Shown one piece after another: positions 7,992-16,846 of a stretch of 64,000 nt of DNA (within the stretch, counting starts at the first letter, position 1; every line of letters begins with the position of its first letter). The notes under the pieces are model-generated. The model had not been told where the DNA came from, ran no database searches, and was given only the letters and a program-made list of their open reading frames with translations. This DNA comes from Streptomyces sp. TSRI0281 (GTDB lineage Bacteria; Actinomycetota; Actinomycetes; Streptomycetales; Streptomycetaceae): NCBI RefSeq assembly GCF_001905125.1, contig NZ_LWLE01000035.1, forward strand, positions 192,749 through 256,748, written 5' to 3'. The position numbers were made by a program, and so were the translations under genes.

Positions 7992-8195
7992 TCAGCCCTG
8001 CCAGCTGTGCGGGGCGCGGAAGCCGGGAGTGCGCTCCAGACGGCGCCATCCGGCCGTGTCACGGCCGCGGTGGGCGGGGGCGGCGGGCTGGGACGCCGCG
8101 CGGGCGAGCAGAACCGCGGTGATGGCCGCGAGCTCCTCGGGGTCGGCGTGACCCTTCTCGACGCGCAGCACTGACTCGGCAGGAGTAGGGCTCAT
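7992..8195 (-). CDS. accE: Acyl-CoA carboxylase epsilon subunit
   Basis: A 67-residue protein. The segment VLRVEKGHADPEELAAITAVLLARAA is typical of the small epsilon subunits that bind the beta carboxyltransferase in actinomycete acyl-CoA carboxylases and raise its activity. The ATG at 8195 gives the usual size and has a GGAG nearby; a longer in-frame start would add 17 unusual residues. It lies 66 bp downstream of the beta subunit in the same operon. The assignment to the acetyl-CoA (AccE) rather than the propionyl-CoA (PccE) system rests on its position next to the conservons, recalled from S. coelicolor. Confidence 0.82.
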   Translation of the reverse strand: MSPTPAESVLRVEKGHADPEELAAITAVLLARAASQPAAPAHRGRDTAGWRRLERTPGFRAPHSWQG

Positions 8196-8261
8196 AGGTG
8201 TGTCTCCGTCTTCTCGGCAGGGTGTCGCGGGCTCCGGCGGGGTCACCGCCGCAGGCCGCGG

Positions 8262-9845
8262 CTACTGCGGCGGGTTGCCGTGCTTACGGGACGGCAGGTC
8301 GGCGTGCTTGTTGCGGAGCATCGCGAGCGAGGCGATCAGCACCTCGCGGGTCTCGGCGGGGTCGATGACGTCATCGACGAGGCCGCGCTCCGCCGCGTAG
8401 TAGGGGTGCATCAGTTCGGCCTTGTACTCCTTGACCATGCGCGCCCGCATGGCCTCGGGGTCCTCGGCCTCCGCGATCTGGCGTCGGAAGATGACGTTGG
8501 CGGCACCTTCGGCGCCCATCACCGCGATCTCGTTGGTGGGCCAGGCGTAGGTGAGGTCCGCGCCGATGGACTGGCTGTCCATGACGATGTAGGCGCCTCC
8601 GTAGGCCTTGCGCAGGATCAGCGAGATCCTCGGCACGGTGGCGTTGCAGTAGGCGTAGAGCAGCTTCGCGCCGTGCCGGATGATCCCACCGTGCTCCTGA
8701 TCGACACCGGGCAGGAAGCCGGGTACGTCCAAAAGAGTGATGATGGGGATGTTGAATGCATCACACATCTGGACGAATCGTGCGGCCTTCTCGGACGCCT
8801 CGATGTCCAGGACTCCGGCCAGCGCCTGCGGCTGGTTGGCGACGATGCCGACCACGGCACCGTCCATGCGGGCCATCGCGCAGATGATGTTGCGGGCCCA
8901 GCGTTCGTGGATCTCCAGGTAGTCGCCGTCGTCGACGAGCTCCTCGATGACCTTGTGCATGTCGTACGGGCGGTTGCCGTCGGCGGGGACCAGGTCCAGC
9001 AGGACGTCACCGCGCCGGTCGGCCGGGTCGTCGCTCGCCACCGTCGGCGGGTTCTCCCGGTTGTTCGAGGGCAGCATCCCGATCAGATACCGGACCTCCG
9101 CGATACAGGTCTCCTCGTCGTCGTACGCGAAATGCGCCACGCCCGACGTCTCGGCGTGCACATCCGCACCGCCCAGACCGTTCTGCGAGATCTCCTCGCC
9201 CGTCACCGCCTTCACCACGTCCGGACCCGTGATGAACATCTGCGACGTCTCACGCACCATGAACACGAAGTCCGTCAGCGCCGGACTGTAGGCCGCACCG
9301 CCCGCACACGGACCGAGCATCACACTGATCTGCGGGATCACCCCCGACGCCCGCGTGTTCCGCTGGAAGATCCCCCCGTACCCCGCCAGCGCCGAGACGC
9401 CCTCCTGGATACGCGCACCCGCACCGTCGTTCAGCGACACCAGCGGCGCACCCGCCGAGATCGCCATGTCCATGACCTTGTGGATCTTCGTCGCATGAGC
9501 CTCGCCCAGCGCCCCGCCGAAGATCCGGAAATCGTGCGCGTACACGAAGACCGTCCGGCCCTCGACCGTGCCCCACCCCGTGATCACACCGTCCGTATAG
9601 GGCTTCTTCGCCTCCAGGCCGAACCCCGTCGCCCGGTGCCGCCGCAGCTGCTCGACCTCCTTGAACGAATCCGGGTCCAGCAGCAGCCCGATACGCTCAC
9701 GCGCCGTCAGCTTGCCCTTCGCGTGCTGCGCCTCGGTCGCACGGTCGCTCGGTCCGCGCCTCGCCTGCTCACGCAGGGCCAGCAGCTCGGCCACCCGGCC
9801 ACGGGTGTCGGTCGGGTCACCCGGGGTTTCCTCCACAACGGTCAT
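8262..9845 (-). CDS. accB: Acyl-CoA carboxylase beta (carboxyltransferase) subunit
   Basis: A 527-residue biotin-dependent carboxyltransferase of the crotonase-like superfamily. It transfers carboxyl from carboxybiotin to acetyl- or propionyl-CoA, giving malonyl- or methylmalonyl-CoA for fatty acids and polyketides. The N-terminal half has TGFGLEAKKPYTDGVITGWG and the oxyanion glycines of SLNDGAGARIQEGVSALAGY and MLGPCAGGAAYSPALTDF. The C-terminal half has KAYGGAYIVM and AYCNATVPRISLI. Length is normal for the family. The biotinylated alpha subunit is not in the window. The gene is transcribed with accE downstream. Confidence 0.92.
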   Translation of the reverse strand: MTVVEETPGDPTDTRGRVAELLALREQARRGPSDRATEAQHAKGKLTARERIGLLLDPDSFKEVEQLRRHRATGFGLEAKKPYTDGVITGWGTVEGRTVFVYAHDFRIFGGALGEAHATKIHKVMDMAISAGAPLVSLNDGAGARIQEGVSALAGYGGIFQRNTRASGVIPQISVMLGPCAGGAAYSPALTDFVFMVRETSQMFITGPDVVKAVTGEEISQNGLGGADVHAETSGVAHFAYDDEETCIAEVRYLIGMLPSNNRENPPTVASDDPADRRGDVLLDLVPADGNRPYDMHKVIEELVDDGDYLEIHERWARNIICAMARMDGAVVGIVANQPQALAGVLDIEASEKAARFVQMCDAFNIPIITLLDVPGFLPGVDQEHGGIIRHGAKLLYAYCNATVPRISLILRKAYGGAYIVMDSQSIGADLTYAWPTNEIAVMGAEGAANVIFRRQIAEAEDPEAMRARMVKEYKAELMHPYYAAERGLVDDVIDPAETREVLIASLAMLRNKHADLPSRKHGNPPQ

Positions 9846-9966
9846 GTATCGACCCTACGAACCCCGACCCAGAAACCCTGCCGTCGACTCCGGACAGTCT
9901 CCTGCCCCGTTTGGTGGTGGGAGTGGACAGAACCCGTTCCCCATGCAGCCGAACCACCAGCCCAGT

Positions 9967-10005
9967 ACCACTCCGCTTTGTGGATCTCCCACAAAGCGGA
10001 GTGGT
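9967..10005. terminator. 17-bp perfect inverted repeat between the PL8 gene and accB
   Basis: ACCACTCCGCTTTGTGG (9967-9983) and CCACAAAGCGGAGTGGT (9989-10005) have a 5-base loop. It lies 28 bp after the 3' end of the lyase gene and 122 bp before the accB start, both on the minus strand. It is most likely the lyase terminator. There is no T-tract, so an operator for accB is possible. Confidence 0.6.
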
Positions 10006-10032
10006 GAGGTGTACAGCACACGACAGGACTGG

Positions 10033-12396
10033 TCAGCGCACCTCGCAGCGCAGTGTGGCGCCTTCGGTACCCGGCGAGGCGCGCAGCACGAGCCGGTTGC
10101 CGGTCGCGCGGACCTCGATCCCCGGATCGGTACGGACCACCGTACGCACCGGGCGGTCCCAGACCACGTCCACCGGGGCGCCCGACCGGTCGGGTCCGCT
10201 GACACAGAGCGTAGTGGAGTGCCGCCCCTGCCTGACAAGGACGCTCGCCGGGCCCGTGGCGGAAAGCGGCCCCGCCGCGCCGGGCTGCCAGAAGTTCGCG
10301 GCGGTCAGGCCCAGCGAGCGGACGGCGACGGCCTGCGCCGCGGCCGTGTTGGCGAGAACCTTCAACCAGCCCCGGTCCGCTCCCCTGGCCGCCACCGTGC
10401 GCCGGTCGGCTCCCGGCATCAGCAGATAGACGTAGTCGGCGCCCACCGGGTCGGTGCCGTGGTCGAGCCAGAGCGTCTGCCAGTGGCGGGTCTCGCGGGC
10501 GGTGGAGCTGGTGGTGTTGATGTCGGCCCAGGCACCGGTCCTGGCCTCGCGCAGCGTGCGCAGGGCGGCGCCGCCGGGCAGGACCCAGCCGCCGTGTCCT
10601 TCCAGGTGGGCCCAGCGCGGGCGGTCCCGGCCGTCGAGCGTGAAGGGGTGGGCGTCGCCGTCCGGGCCGAGGTTGCGGTTGTCCACGACCGTCTCGACGG
10701 GCACCCCGTCGGTGGCGGTGATCCCCGCGCCGAGGCAGATGATCGCGTCGGCGGCGCAGAACCAGGACTTGCGGGCCTCCAGGGTGGAGCCGAGGCCCTT
10801 GATGTGCTGCCCCACCGCGGCGAACTCCCCGTCGTGGGCGCCGCCGGTCCACCGTACGGCGGGCCGGGGCTCGCCCCATTCGCCGCCCGCCCGGTCGGCG
10901 AGGCGCTTGGTGGAGACGGTGATGCCGGGCAGGCGGTACCAGTTGACGGTTGGCCAGAACCAGTCGGTGTACTGGTCGCCCCGCTCGGTCCCCGGCCACC
11001 AGTAGAGCATCCCCGCCCCGGTGTGCCAGGCGCGCGGGTTCTCGCCGTTGCCGCACTCGTAGGAACTGATGCGCTCCGAGGACATGGCGATGTTGGCGGC
11101 CCAGCCGGGGCGGCGGTGGACGGCCCGGTCCATGGCCGCGAACAGGGTGTGGCCGACGGGCTCCGGGGCGGCGGGGACGGGGGCCGCCGCGGCGGCGTGC
11201 AGCCGGGCGAGGTCGCCGATGTCGAACTGCGGGGCGGCGAGGATCGGGGAGGTGGTGTCCCGCTCGATCCAGCCCTTGATCATCCCGTTCCACCGGTCGC
11301 GCTCGGCGGCGGACGCCCCGCCCGCGAGCAGCGCGATGGCCGCGATCAGGCCCTGCCCGTGGAAGTGGTCGCCGCGCAGCACCTGGCGCTCGTCGCCCTT
11401 GAGCAGACCCCGGCTGATGGCGCGGCCGTTGACGCTGTCCATCGCCAGGCCGTTGAGGATCAAGGGCGCGTAGGCCCGCTCGACGCTGTCCAGGATGGTC
11501 TGCCGGCCCGGGTCGGTGACCGCCCAGGTGGACCCGGCGAGCAGCGCGAACAGCCGGCCGAGGCCGTCGAGCATGACCTGTCCGTACGTCCCCGAGTAGG
11601 CGACCCAGGTGTGCTGGACGAAGGAGCCGTCGGCGTAGAGCCCGTCGCCCTTCGTCACGTACGGGAAGACGGGCGAGAGGGCGTCGCGGGCCAGCGCGGT
11701 CTTGGCCGCCTGCCGGCCGAGGATGCCGCGCAGGGCGACGGAGCGGCAGAGGTCGACCCGGTTGGCGCCGGTGGAGGTGCCGCTGTAGTCGCGGAGCATG
11801 GCGTCGGGGATGAAGTGGTCGACGGCCGCGCAGGCGGCCTGCCGCTGCTCCTCGGTGAGGTGGTCGTGGAGGACGGCGACGATGTCCATGAGCAGGCGGG
11901 GGCTGCCGATCTGCCACTCCCACCAGTTCCCGTAGCGGGTGGTGGACGGGTTGTAGACCGTCGTGCCGAGGTGGTCGAGGCCACGCAGGACATCGGCGAG
12001 GAGTCCGGCGTCCCCGGTGTGTCCGGTACCCGGCTGGGCGTACGCCCGGGTCATGGTCCACAGGCGGCTGTAGCTCTGGGTGATGCCGGACGGCGGGTCG
12101 AAGGTCAGGCCGGGCCAGAGGGAGTGCGGGGCCGGGCTCATGGACGTACGGAATCCGGCGGCGGACGCGCCGGTCGCGGCGAGGCGGGAGGCGTAGGGCT
12201 CGACGGCCGCGTCGTAGCCGGTGCCGAGGGCGAGGCCGGTCCAGCGCAGGCGGAGGGTGTCGAACTCCGTGTCGTCGGGGGCCGGTGAGGGGCCGGCGGC
12301 GTGGGCCGGTCCCGGCAGGGAGAGGCCGAGGGCGGTGGCGCTGCCGGTGGCCAGGAAGGCACGGCGCGACCAGGCGGCGTCGGACATGAGCGGCAC
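10033..12396 (-). CDS. Secreted polysaccharide lyase family 8 enzyme (hyaluronate/chondroitin/xanthan lyase type)
   Basis: A 787-residue protein with a Tat signal (WSRRAFLATGSATALGLSLP). An alpha/alpha toroid follows, then beta-sandwich domains. The PL8 active-site elements are visible: an Asn in RYGNWWEWQIG, the His of DGSFVQHTWV and the Tyr of AYSGTYGQVMLDGLGRL. These enzymes cleave uronic-acid-containing polysaccharides by beta-elimination outside the cell. The exact substrate cannot be read from sequence. The GTG at 12396 is chosen because GGAGG lies 7 bases upstream; an ATG three codons in is too far from it. The next gene upstream on the same strand encodes a mucin-type O-glycanase, suggesting attack on animal glycoconjugates. 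Confidence 0.88.
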   Translation of the reverse strand: MPLMSDAAWSRRAFLATGSATALGLSLPGPAHAAGPSPAPDDTEFDTLRLRWTGLALGTGYDAAVEPYASRLAATGASAAGFRTSMSPAPHSLWPGLTFDPPSGITQSYSRLWTMTRAYAQPGTGHTGDAGLLADVLRGLDHLGTTVYNPSTTRYGNWWEWQIGSPRLLMDIVAVLHDHLTEEQRQAACAAVDHFIPDAMLRDYSGTSTGANRVDLCRSVALRGILGRQAAKTALARDALSPVFPYVTKGDGLYADGSFVQHTWVAYSGTYGQVMLDGLGRLFALLAGSTWAVTDPGRQTILDSVERAYAPLILNGLAMDSVNGRAISRGLLKGDERQVLRGDHFHGQGLIAAIALLAGGASAAERDRWNGMIKGWIERDTTSPILAAPQFDIGDLARLHAAAAAPVPAAPEPVGHTLFAAMDRAVHRRPGWAANIAMSSERISSYECGNGENPRAWHTGAGMLYWWPGTERGDQYTDWFWPTVNWYRLPGITVSTKRLADRAGGEWGEPRPAVRWTGGAHDGEFAAVGQHIKGLGSTLEARKSWFCAADAIICLGAGITATDGVPVETVVDNRNLGPDGDAHPFTLDGRDRPRWAHLEGHGGWVLPGGAALRTLREARTGAWADINTTSSTARETRHWQTLWLDHGTDPVGADYVYLLMPGADRRTVAARGADRGWLKVLANTAAAQAVAVRSLGLTAANFWQPGAAGPLSATGPASVLVRQGRHSTTLCVSGPDRSGAPVDVVWDRPVRTVVRTDPGIEVRATGNRLVLRASPGTEGATLRCEVR

Positions 12397-12552
12397 GGGT
12401 GAACCTCCGGGGGCGGGGGGCCCGGACGCCCGGCCCGGACCCGGTCGTGCGACCTGGTCCGGGCGGCCGGCCGGGGCCCCGAACGGTGTGGACCGGGCGC
12501 CCGCCGGTCTAGCACGGGCCCGGTCGGGACGGAAGAGCGGGAGCAGCGGCCG

Positions 12553-12585
12553 AGGGGGCGCGGCCGGATGCCGGCCGCGCCCCCT
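12553..12585 (-). terminator. Terminator of the GH101 gene
   Basis: AGGGGGCGCGGCCGG (12553-12567) and CCGGCCGCGCCCCCT (12571-12585) give a 15-bp perfect stem with a 3-base loop, 8 bp after the stop codon. Confidence 0.8.
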
Positions 12586-12592
12586 GTCCCTC

Positions 12593-15500
12593 TCAGCTCC
12601 CGCAGTGGAAGCGGGCGTTGCCCCAGTCGGCGTGGTCGTTGCCGTTGCCGTCGCCGCCGTCGTCGACGACCAGCTCGACATACCGCGCGCCGGTCACATC
12701 GGCGGTGAGCGGCCAGGCGGCGTCGGTCGCCTTGAGCACCGGCGATGTCACCTTGCCGGTGCCGTCCGCGGTGACGGAGAACCGCACGCTGCCGCGCGAG
12801 GTCTGCGCATCGTCCACGCCCACCTCGGCGGTGAGGGAGGTGCACTTCCCGCCCAGGTAGTAGCGGACCTTCGCCGGGGCGTGGGTGCCGATGCCCTTGG
12901 CGTACGTGACCCCGCCGATCTTCAGCGGGGAGCCGTCGCCGGTCCCCGTCTCACCGTTGGAGAGGTCGCGCTCGACCGGTCCCCAGCCGTTCTCGGAGGC
13001 CGTCCAGTCCAGGTCACTGGCCCAGCTGTCCGTGGTGGGCGGCGGCGGCAGGGTCCGTACGGACGTCTGCGCGCCCAGCTTCCGCCCCGTACCGCCGACC
13101 GTGTACGTGGCCTGCGAACTCAGCTGGTACGTCCGGTACTCGGCGTCCAGCGGCGGGGTGACCCGCCAGGTGCCGGTGGCCTTCGCGCCCGGCGCGACCG
13201 AGTCGAACGTGACGGCGCCCGCGGGCTGTGCGGTCCAGCCCTCGGGCACGGTGAGGGCCACCTCGACGCCGGTCGCCGCCGTGGTCTCGAAGTTGCTGAA
13301 GGATGCCTTCACCGTGTTGGCTTCGCCGGGCACCAGGGTCTCGGCGTCGGCGGCGAGGGCGAGGGTTCCGCAGACGGCCTCCTCACCGGCCGGGGCCGGG
13401 CCGAGGTCGGTGACGGTGAAGCCGTCGAGGACGAAGTCGGCGCCCTCGGGGGCGTCCCCGCGCTTGCGCAGCCCGGTCCAGGTGTCGCCGCAGCCCGCGG
13501 TGAGCGTCTCGGTGAAGTGGCCGGTGGTGCGCTGCTCACCGATGGGGGTGGTCCGGGTCGCGGTGGCGGCGGGGGTGCCGTCGGCGGTGATCCGGTCGTA
13601 GCCGTCGACCCACTCGTAGGCCCCGGCGTGGCTGGACTGGTAGTCGTACTCGACCCGGTAGCGGCGGCCGTCGGTCATGGGCACGGTCCAGGGGGCCGTG
13701 CGGTAGACGAGGCCGGTGTTCTCCTCGTGGGCCTTCAGCGACTCCTTGCCGCCCAGCACATCATCGACGCGCTTTCCGTTCCAGCCGGCCTGCGTGTACG
13801 GGGCGTGCAGCTGGGAGACGCTGGTGCGGGGGTCGGTGCTGCCGCCCGCGTCACCCTTGAGGAAGGGTCCCCAGCCCTGGTCGACGTCCTCGAAGTCCTC
13901 GTACACGACCGTGTTCTTCCTGGTCGTGGGCGCGTTCTCGACCAGGCGTACGTCATCGGCGCGGACCGTGACCGTACTGCCCCCGGCCGCTTCGATACGG
14001 AGTGTGGTGCGGCCGTTCGCGGGGGCGGTGAAGTTCACCTTGGCCCGCTGGAAGTACGTCCCGTTCCAGTCGGAGGCGGCGACCTGATCCTTCGCGGTGG
14101 AGCGGTCCACGGCGACGGACTTCCCGCCCGCGGAGAGGCTGGTGTGCCTGCTCCCGCCGGGCTCCACCTCGATGAGGGCCGAGGCGGTGTAGCGCTTGCC
14201 GGGCTTGAGGCCGGTGACGCGCTGGGAGACCGAGGCGGCCGGTGAGCCCGAGAGCTCGACGCTGTTGCGGCCCTGGCCGTCGGTGTCGCGGGTGGCGGTG
14301 CCGGTACGGGTCCAGGCGTCGAGCCCGTTGTCGTTGAAGCCGGGGTCGGCGACCGGGGTGCCCTCGCCCCAGCGGGGGTCGGCGGCCTTCGGGGCGTGGT
14401 CCGGGTAGAGGACGTACGGCTGCCCGGCGGCGGCCTTCAGCGTGATCCTCCCGTCCGTGGGGCGGACGGTGGTGACCTTCTCGCGGCCGTTGTCGGTGAG
14501 CTTGTAGACGGTGTACGCACCCTTGCCGGGCACCTCCCAACTACTGCTGCCACCAGCCTTGTTGTAGTGGTACAGCTTCTTCCCGCCGTCCCACGGCAGG
14601 AGGTAGTCGCTGCCGCTGAGGACCTTGCGGCCGTGGTCGTAGAAGGTGCGCTTCCCGTCCTCGACCGTGCCCCGCACACCACCGGTGAAGGTGATGTCGT
14701 TGCCGGCCCAGCGGGTGATCCGCTCCTGCTGGAGGTACTTCGCGGGCAGGTTCCGCTGCCAGATGTTGGCGTAGAAGGCGTTCCAGTCGGTCTCGCCCGT
14801 CCAGCCCTCGAACTCCTCGATGGCGCTCTGGCCGAGGACCGGGTCGTTGTTCCAGATGTCCTTCTCGCCGTTGCGGATGAACCGGATGATCTGCGAGTTG
14901 AGGCCCTTGTTGGTGGCCCCGCCGTAGTTCAGGTCGTTCGCCCAGTGCGACCACAGGGAGCCGCGCTCGAACTTGTCGGCCCACTCGGTGCCGACGTTCC
15001 AGCCCTGCCGCTGCACGGCCTGGAGCGTCTTGTCGGCGATCCAGCCGTGGGAGTAGTAGACGTCGATGTAGAGCAGGCTGAGGTTCTTGTCGGTCTCGTC
15101 GCGCAGCTGCTGGAAGCGCCGGGCCAGGTCGCCGCTGTTGATGTCGCGGCGCTGGTCGATGTAGTAGCTCTGGTTGAGCCAGTTCCAGCCGGGCTTGGTC
15201 CTGTCGACCAGCTTCTCGTCGAAGGCCTTCGCCTCGGGGTACGACTCGGTGGCGTTGACGTGGACGCCGAAGGTGGCGCCCCACTTCTTGCCGTTCTTGA
15301 GCAGCGCGTTGAGGTCCTTCAGCCCGCCGGCGCGCTTGTTGTAGTTGCCGCCGTAGTCGGGGTGGGCGGAGTCGTGCCCCTCGGAGCCGTAGCCCTTGAG
15401 GAGGGCGAGCTGGCCGAGGCCGTCGGTGGCCTGCGAGATCCGCTTGACGTCGTCCAGGGTGCGCAGGAAGGGGTGGGTGGCCTGGCTGGCGAAGTTGAAC

Positions 15501-16465
15501 GGGATGTGGGTGATGACCCGGTCCGGGGTGTCCTCGCCACCGGGTGCGGCGATGCCGATGCCGCGGAAGGCGATGGCGCCGTCCTGCCAGTCGACGGTCC
15601 TGTCCCCGTTGGCATCGGGCGTGACGACGACCTTCGCCCAGGGGAGGTCCGCCCCGCTCTCGGGCTTCGGCGCGCCCTCGCCCCGGTAGGTCCACTGGCC
15701 GGACCAGACGCCGACCCGGACGCCGCCGTCCTCGGCCTTGCGGGCCTGGTGCCAGAAGCGGGCGTCGTCGCCACCGGTGGCGCCCGCGGGCTTGTCGTAG
15801 GAGGAGTTGGACTCGACGGCCGCGGCGAGGGCGCCGGTGTGGACGATCGCATAGCTGGCGCCGACGGGTGCGGGGTCGGCCGCCGTGTCCGCGGTGACCT
15901 TCCCGAAGACGTCGGCGGTCCGCGTCGAGTCCGGGTCGAGCTTGGTGAAGGCGGTCGCCGCGCCGGTGTCCGCGGAGCCGACGGAGACCAGGTCGTGCCC
16001 GGGTATGTCGATGGTGCCGACCCGGAACGCCGCGGTGTCGCGGACGGCGGTCACCTGGAAGGTGGTGGCGCGCCCGGAGACGGAGAGCGTGGCGTCGATC
16101 TCGATGCCGGGCAGGTCGGTGAAGGTGAGGGTGTAGCGGGCGGTGGAGGCGGTGACCTTGGGTGCGCCCTTGAGGGCGACCGGGTGGGCGGTGCCGTTGA
16201 GGGTGACGGCGGTGACCGGCCGGGTGCTGCCGAGGAGCCGCTTCCCACTGGCCCGGTCGGTGTACGACAGGACGCGCGGGAAGTCGTCGGCGACGGCGAC
16301 GGAGAGCTGCGCGGATCCGATGGCGGCGGAGCCGCTGGGGTCGGCCGCCTCGGCTGCGGCGGGGAGCGGGTCGGCGGCTGCGGCGGGGAGGCTGGTCCCC
16401 ACGAGCGCCAGGACGGCTGCTGAGGCGGCGGCGACGGCGCCGGCCGAAGTGAATCTTCGCGACAT
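12593..16465 (-). CDS. Secreted endo-alpha-N-acetylgalactosaminidase, GH101
   Basis: A 1290-residue multidomain enzyme with an N-terminal signal peptide. An N-terminal beta-domain (about 40-270) precedes the catalytic barrel (about 290-640). The barrel holds the nucleophile motif LLYIDVYYSHGW (Asp near 467) and GTEWADKFERGSLWSHW with the acid/base Glu near 490. Galactose-binding-like domains follow at about 700-1010, then an alpha-galactosidase NEW3-type domain (EVALTVPEGWTAQPAG, about 1030-1120). An NPCBM domain ends the protein (SDLDWTASENGWGPVERDLS through VELVVDDGGDGNG). GH101 releases Gal-beta-1,3-GalNAc from Ser/Thr of mucin-type glycoproteins. The ATG at 16465 has CAGGGG upstream; earlier starts add no signal-like residues. 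Such an enzyme is uncommon in a soil streptomycete. Confidence 0.9.
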   Translation of the reverse strand: MSRRFTSAGAVAAASAAVLALVGTSLPAAAADPLPAAAEAADPSGSAAIGSAQLSVAVADDFPRVLSYTDRASGKRLLGSTRPVTAVTLNGTAHPVALKGAPKVTASTARYTLTFTDLPGIEIDATLSVSGRATTFQVTAVRDTAAFRVGTIDIPGHDLVSVGSADTGAATAFTKLDPDSTRTADVFGKVTADTAADPAPVGASYAIVHTGALAAAVESNSSYDKPAGATGGDDARFWHQARKAEDGGVRVGVWSGQWTYRGEGAPKPESGADLPWAKVVVTPDANGDRTVDWQDGAIAFRGIGIAAPGGEDTPDRVITHIPFNFASQATHPFLRTLDDVKRISQATDGLGQLALLKGYGSEGHDSAHPDYGGNYNKRAGGLKDLNALLKNGKKWGATFGVHVNATESYPEAKAFDEKLVDRTKPGWNWLNQSYYIDQRRDINSGDLARRFQQLRDETDKNLSLLYIDVYYSHGWIADKTLQAVQRQGWNVGTEWADKFERGSLWSHWANDLNYGGATNKGLNSQIIRFIRNGEKDIWNNDPVLGQSAIEEFEGWTGETDWNAFYANIWQRNLPAKYLQQERITRWAGNDITFTGGVRGTVEDGKRTFYDHGRKVLSGSDYLLPWDGGKKLYHYNKAGGSSSWEVPGKGAYTVYKLTDNGREKVTTVRPTDGRITLKAAAGQPYVLYPDHAPKAADPRWGEGTPVADPGFNDNGLDAWTRTGTATRDTDGQGRNSVELSGSPAASVSQRVTGLKPGKRYTASALIEVEPGGSRHTSLSAGGKSVAVDRSTAKDQVAASDWNGTYFQRAKVNFTAPANGRTTLRIEAAGGSTVTVRADDVRLVENAPTTRKNTVVYEDFEDVDQGWGPFLKGDAGGSTDPRTSVSQLHAPYTQAGWNGKRVDDVLGGKESLKAHEENTGLVYRTAPWTVPMTDGRRYRVEYDYQSSHAGAYEWVDGYDRITADGTPAATATRTTPIGEQRTTGHFTETLTAGCGDTWTGLRKRGDAPEGADFVLDGFTVTDLGPAPAGEEAVCGTLALAADAETLVPGEANTVKASFSNFETTAATGVEVALTVPEGWTAQPAGAVTFDSVAPGAKATGTWRVTPPLDAEYRTYQLSSQATYTVGGTGRKLGAQTSVRTLPPPPTTDSWASDLDWTASENGWGPVERDLSNGETGTGDGSPLKIGGVTYAKGIGTHAPAKVRYYLGGKCTSLTAEVGVDDAQTSRGSVRFSVTADGTGKVTSPVLKATDAAWPLTADVTGARYVELVVDDGGDGNGNDHADWGNARFHCGS

Positions 16466-16846
16466 GGCCCCTGAGTAGTCGCCGTGTCGGGACAGCGTCA
16501 ACGACGTACGCCCTCAAGGGCCGTCGCAGTCCAACAACCGCCGTGCGTTAGTCCAAGTCGGGCGCGCACGGGCCGGACCCGGTCGCGCGTTCATTTGGTG
16601 ATCACCGACGCCGCCGTCCCGTCGGTCCGGCCCCGTCCGCTTCCGGACGGAGCCCGCCAAGTGCCATGAATCAGCGTCGAGTGGTGAAGACCCAGAATTT
16701 CTGAGAGCGCTCTCAGTCACAAGTATTGACGCCCACCCCGGGCGTCGCGAGAGTGGTGCGCACCGCAGACGCCCCGCTGTCCCGGCTTTCCCCCCACCAC
16801 CCCCGCGATCCCCGTCTGCGGCCCCCACACACCTCGGGAGTCCCTC
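16466..16846. promoter_or_regulatory. Divergent promoter region between GH101 and GH64 genes, with a LacI-type operator
   Basis: This 381-bp gap holds a perfect 16-bp palindrome, CTGAGAGCGCTCTCAG, at 16701-16716. Its core TGAGAGCGCTCTCA is one step from the CebR-type operator TGGGAGCGCTCCCA known from streptomycete glycan regulons. Ten bases on, TTGACG (16726-16731) and GAGAGT (16749-16754) are 17 bases apart and may be the promoter of the GH64 gene. No clear promoter was seen for the GH101 side. Confidence 0.6.

Noticed and set aside
9661..12288. 875-codon plus-strand frame opposite accB and the PL8 gene
   Set aside because: Spans two real minus-strand genes, shows Gly/Arg/Val bias typical of GC-rich antisense frames and no known motif.
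16466..16846. DasR-type (GlcNAc) operator before the GH101 gene
   Set aside because: No sequence close to the known two-fold TGGTCTAGACCA-like element was found in this gap.
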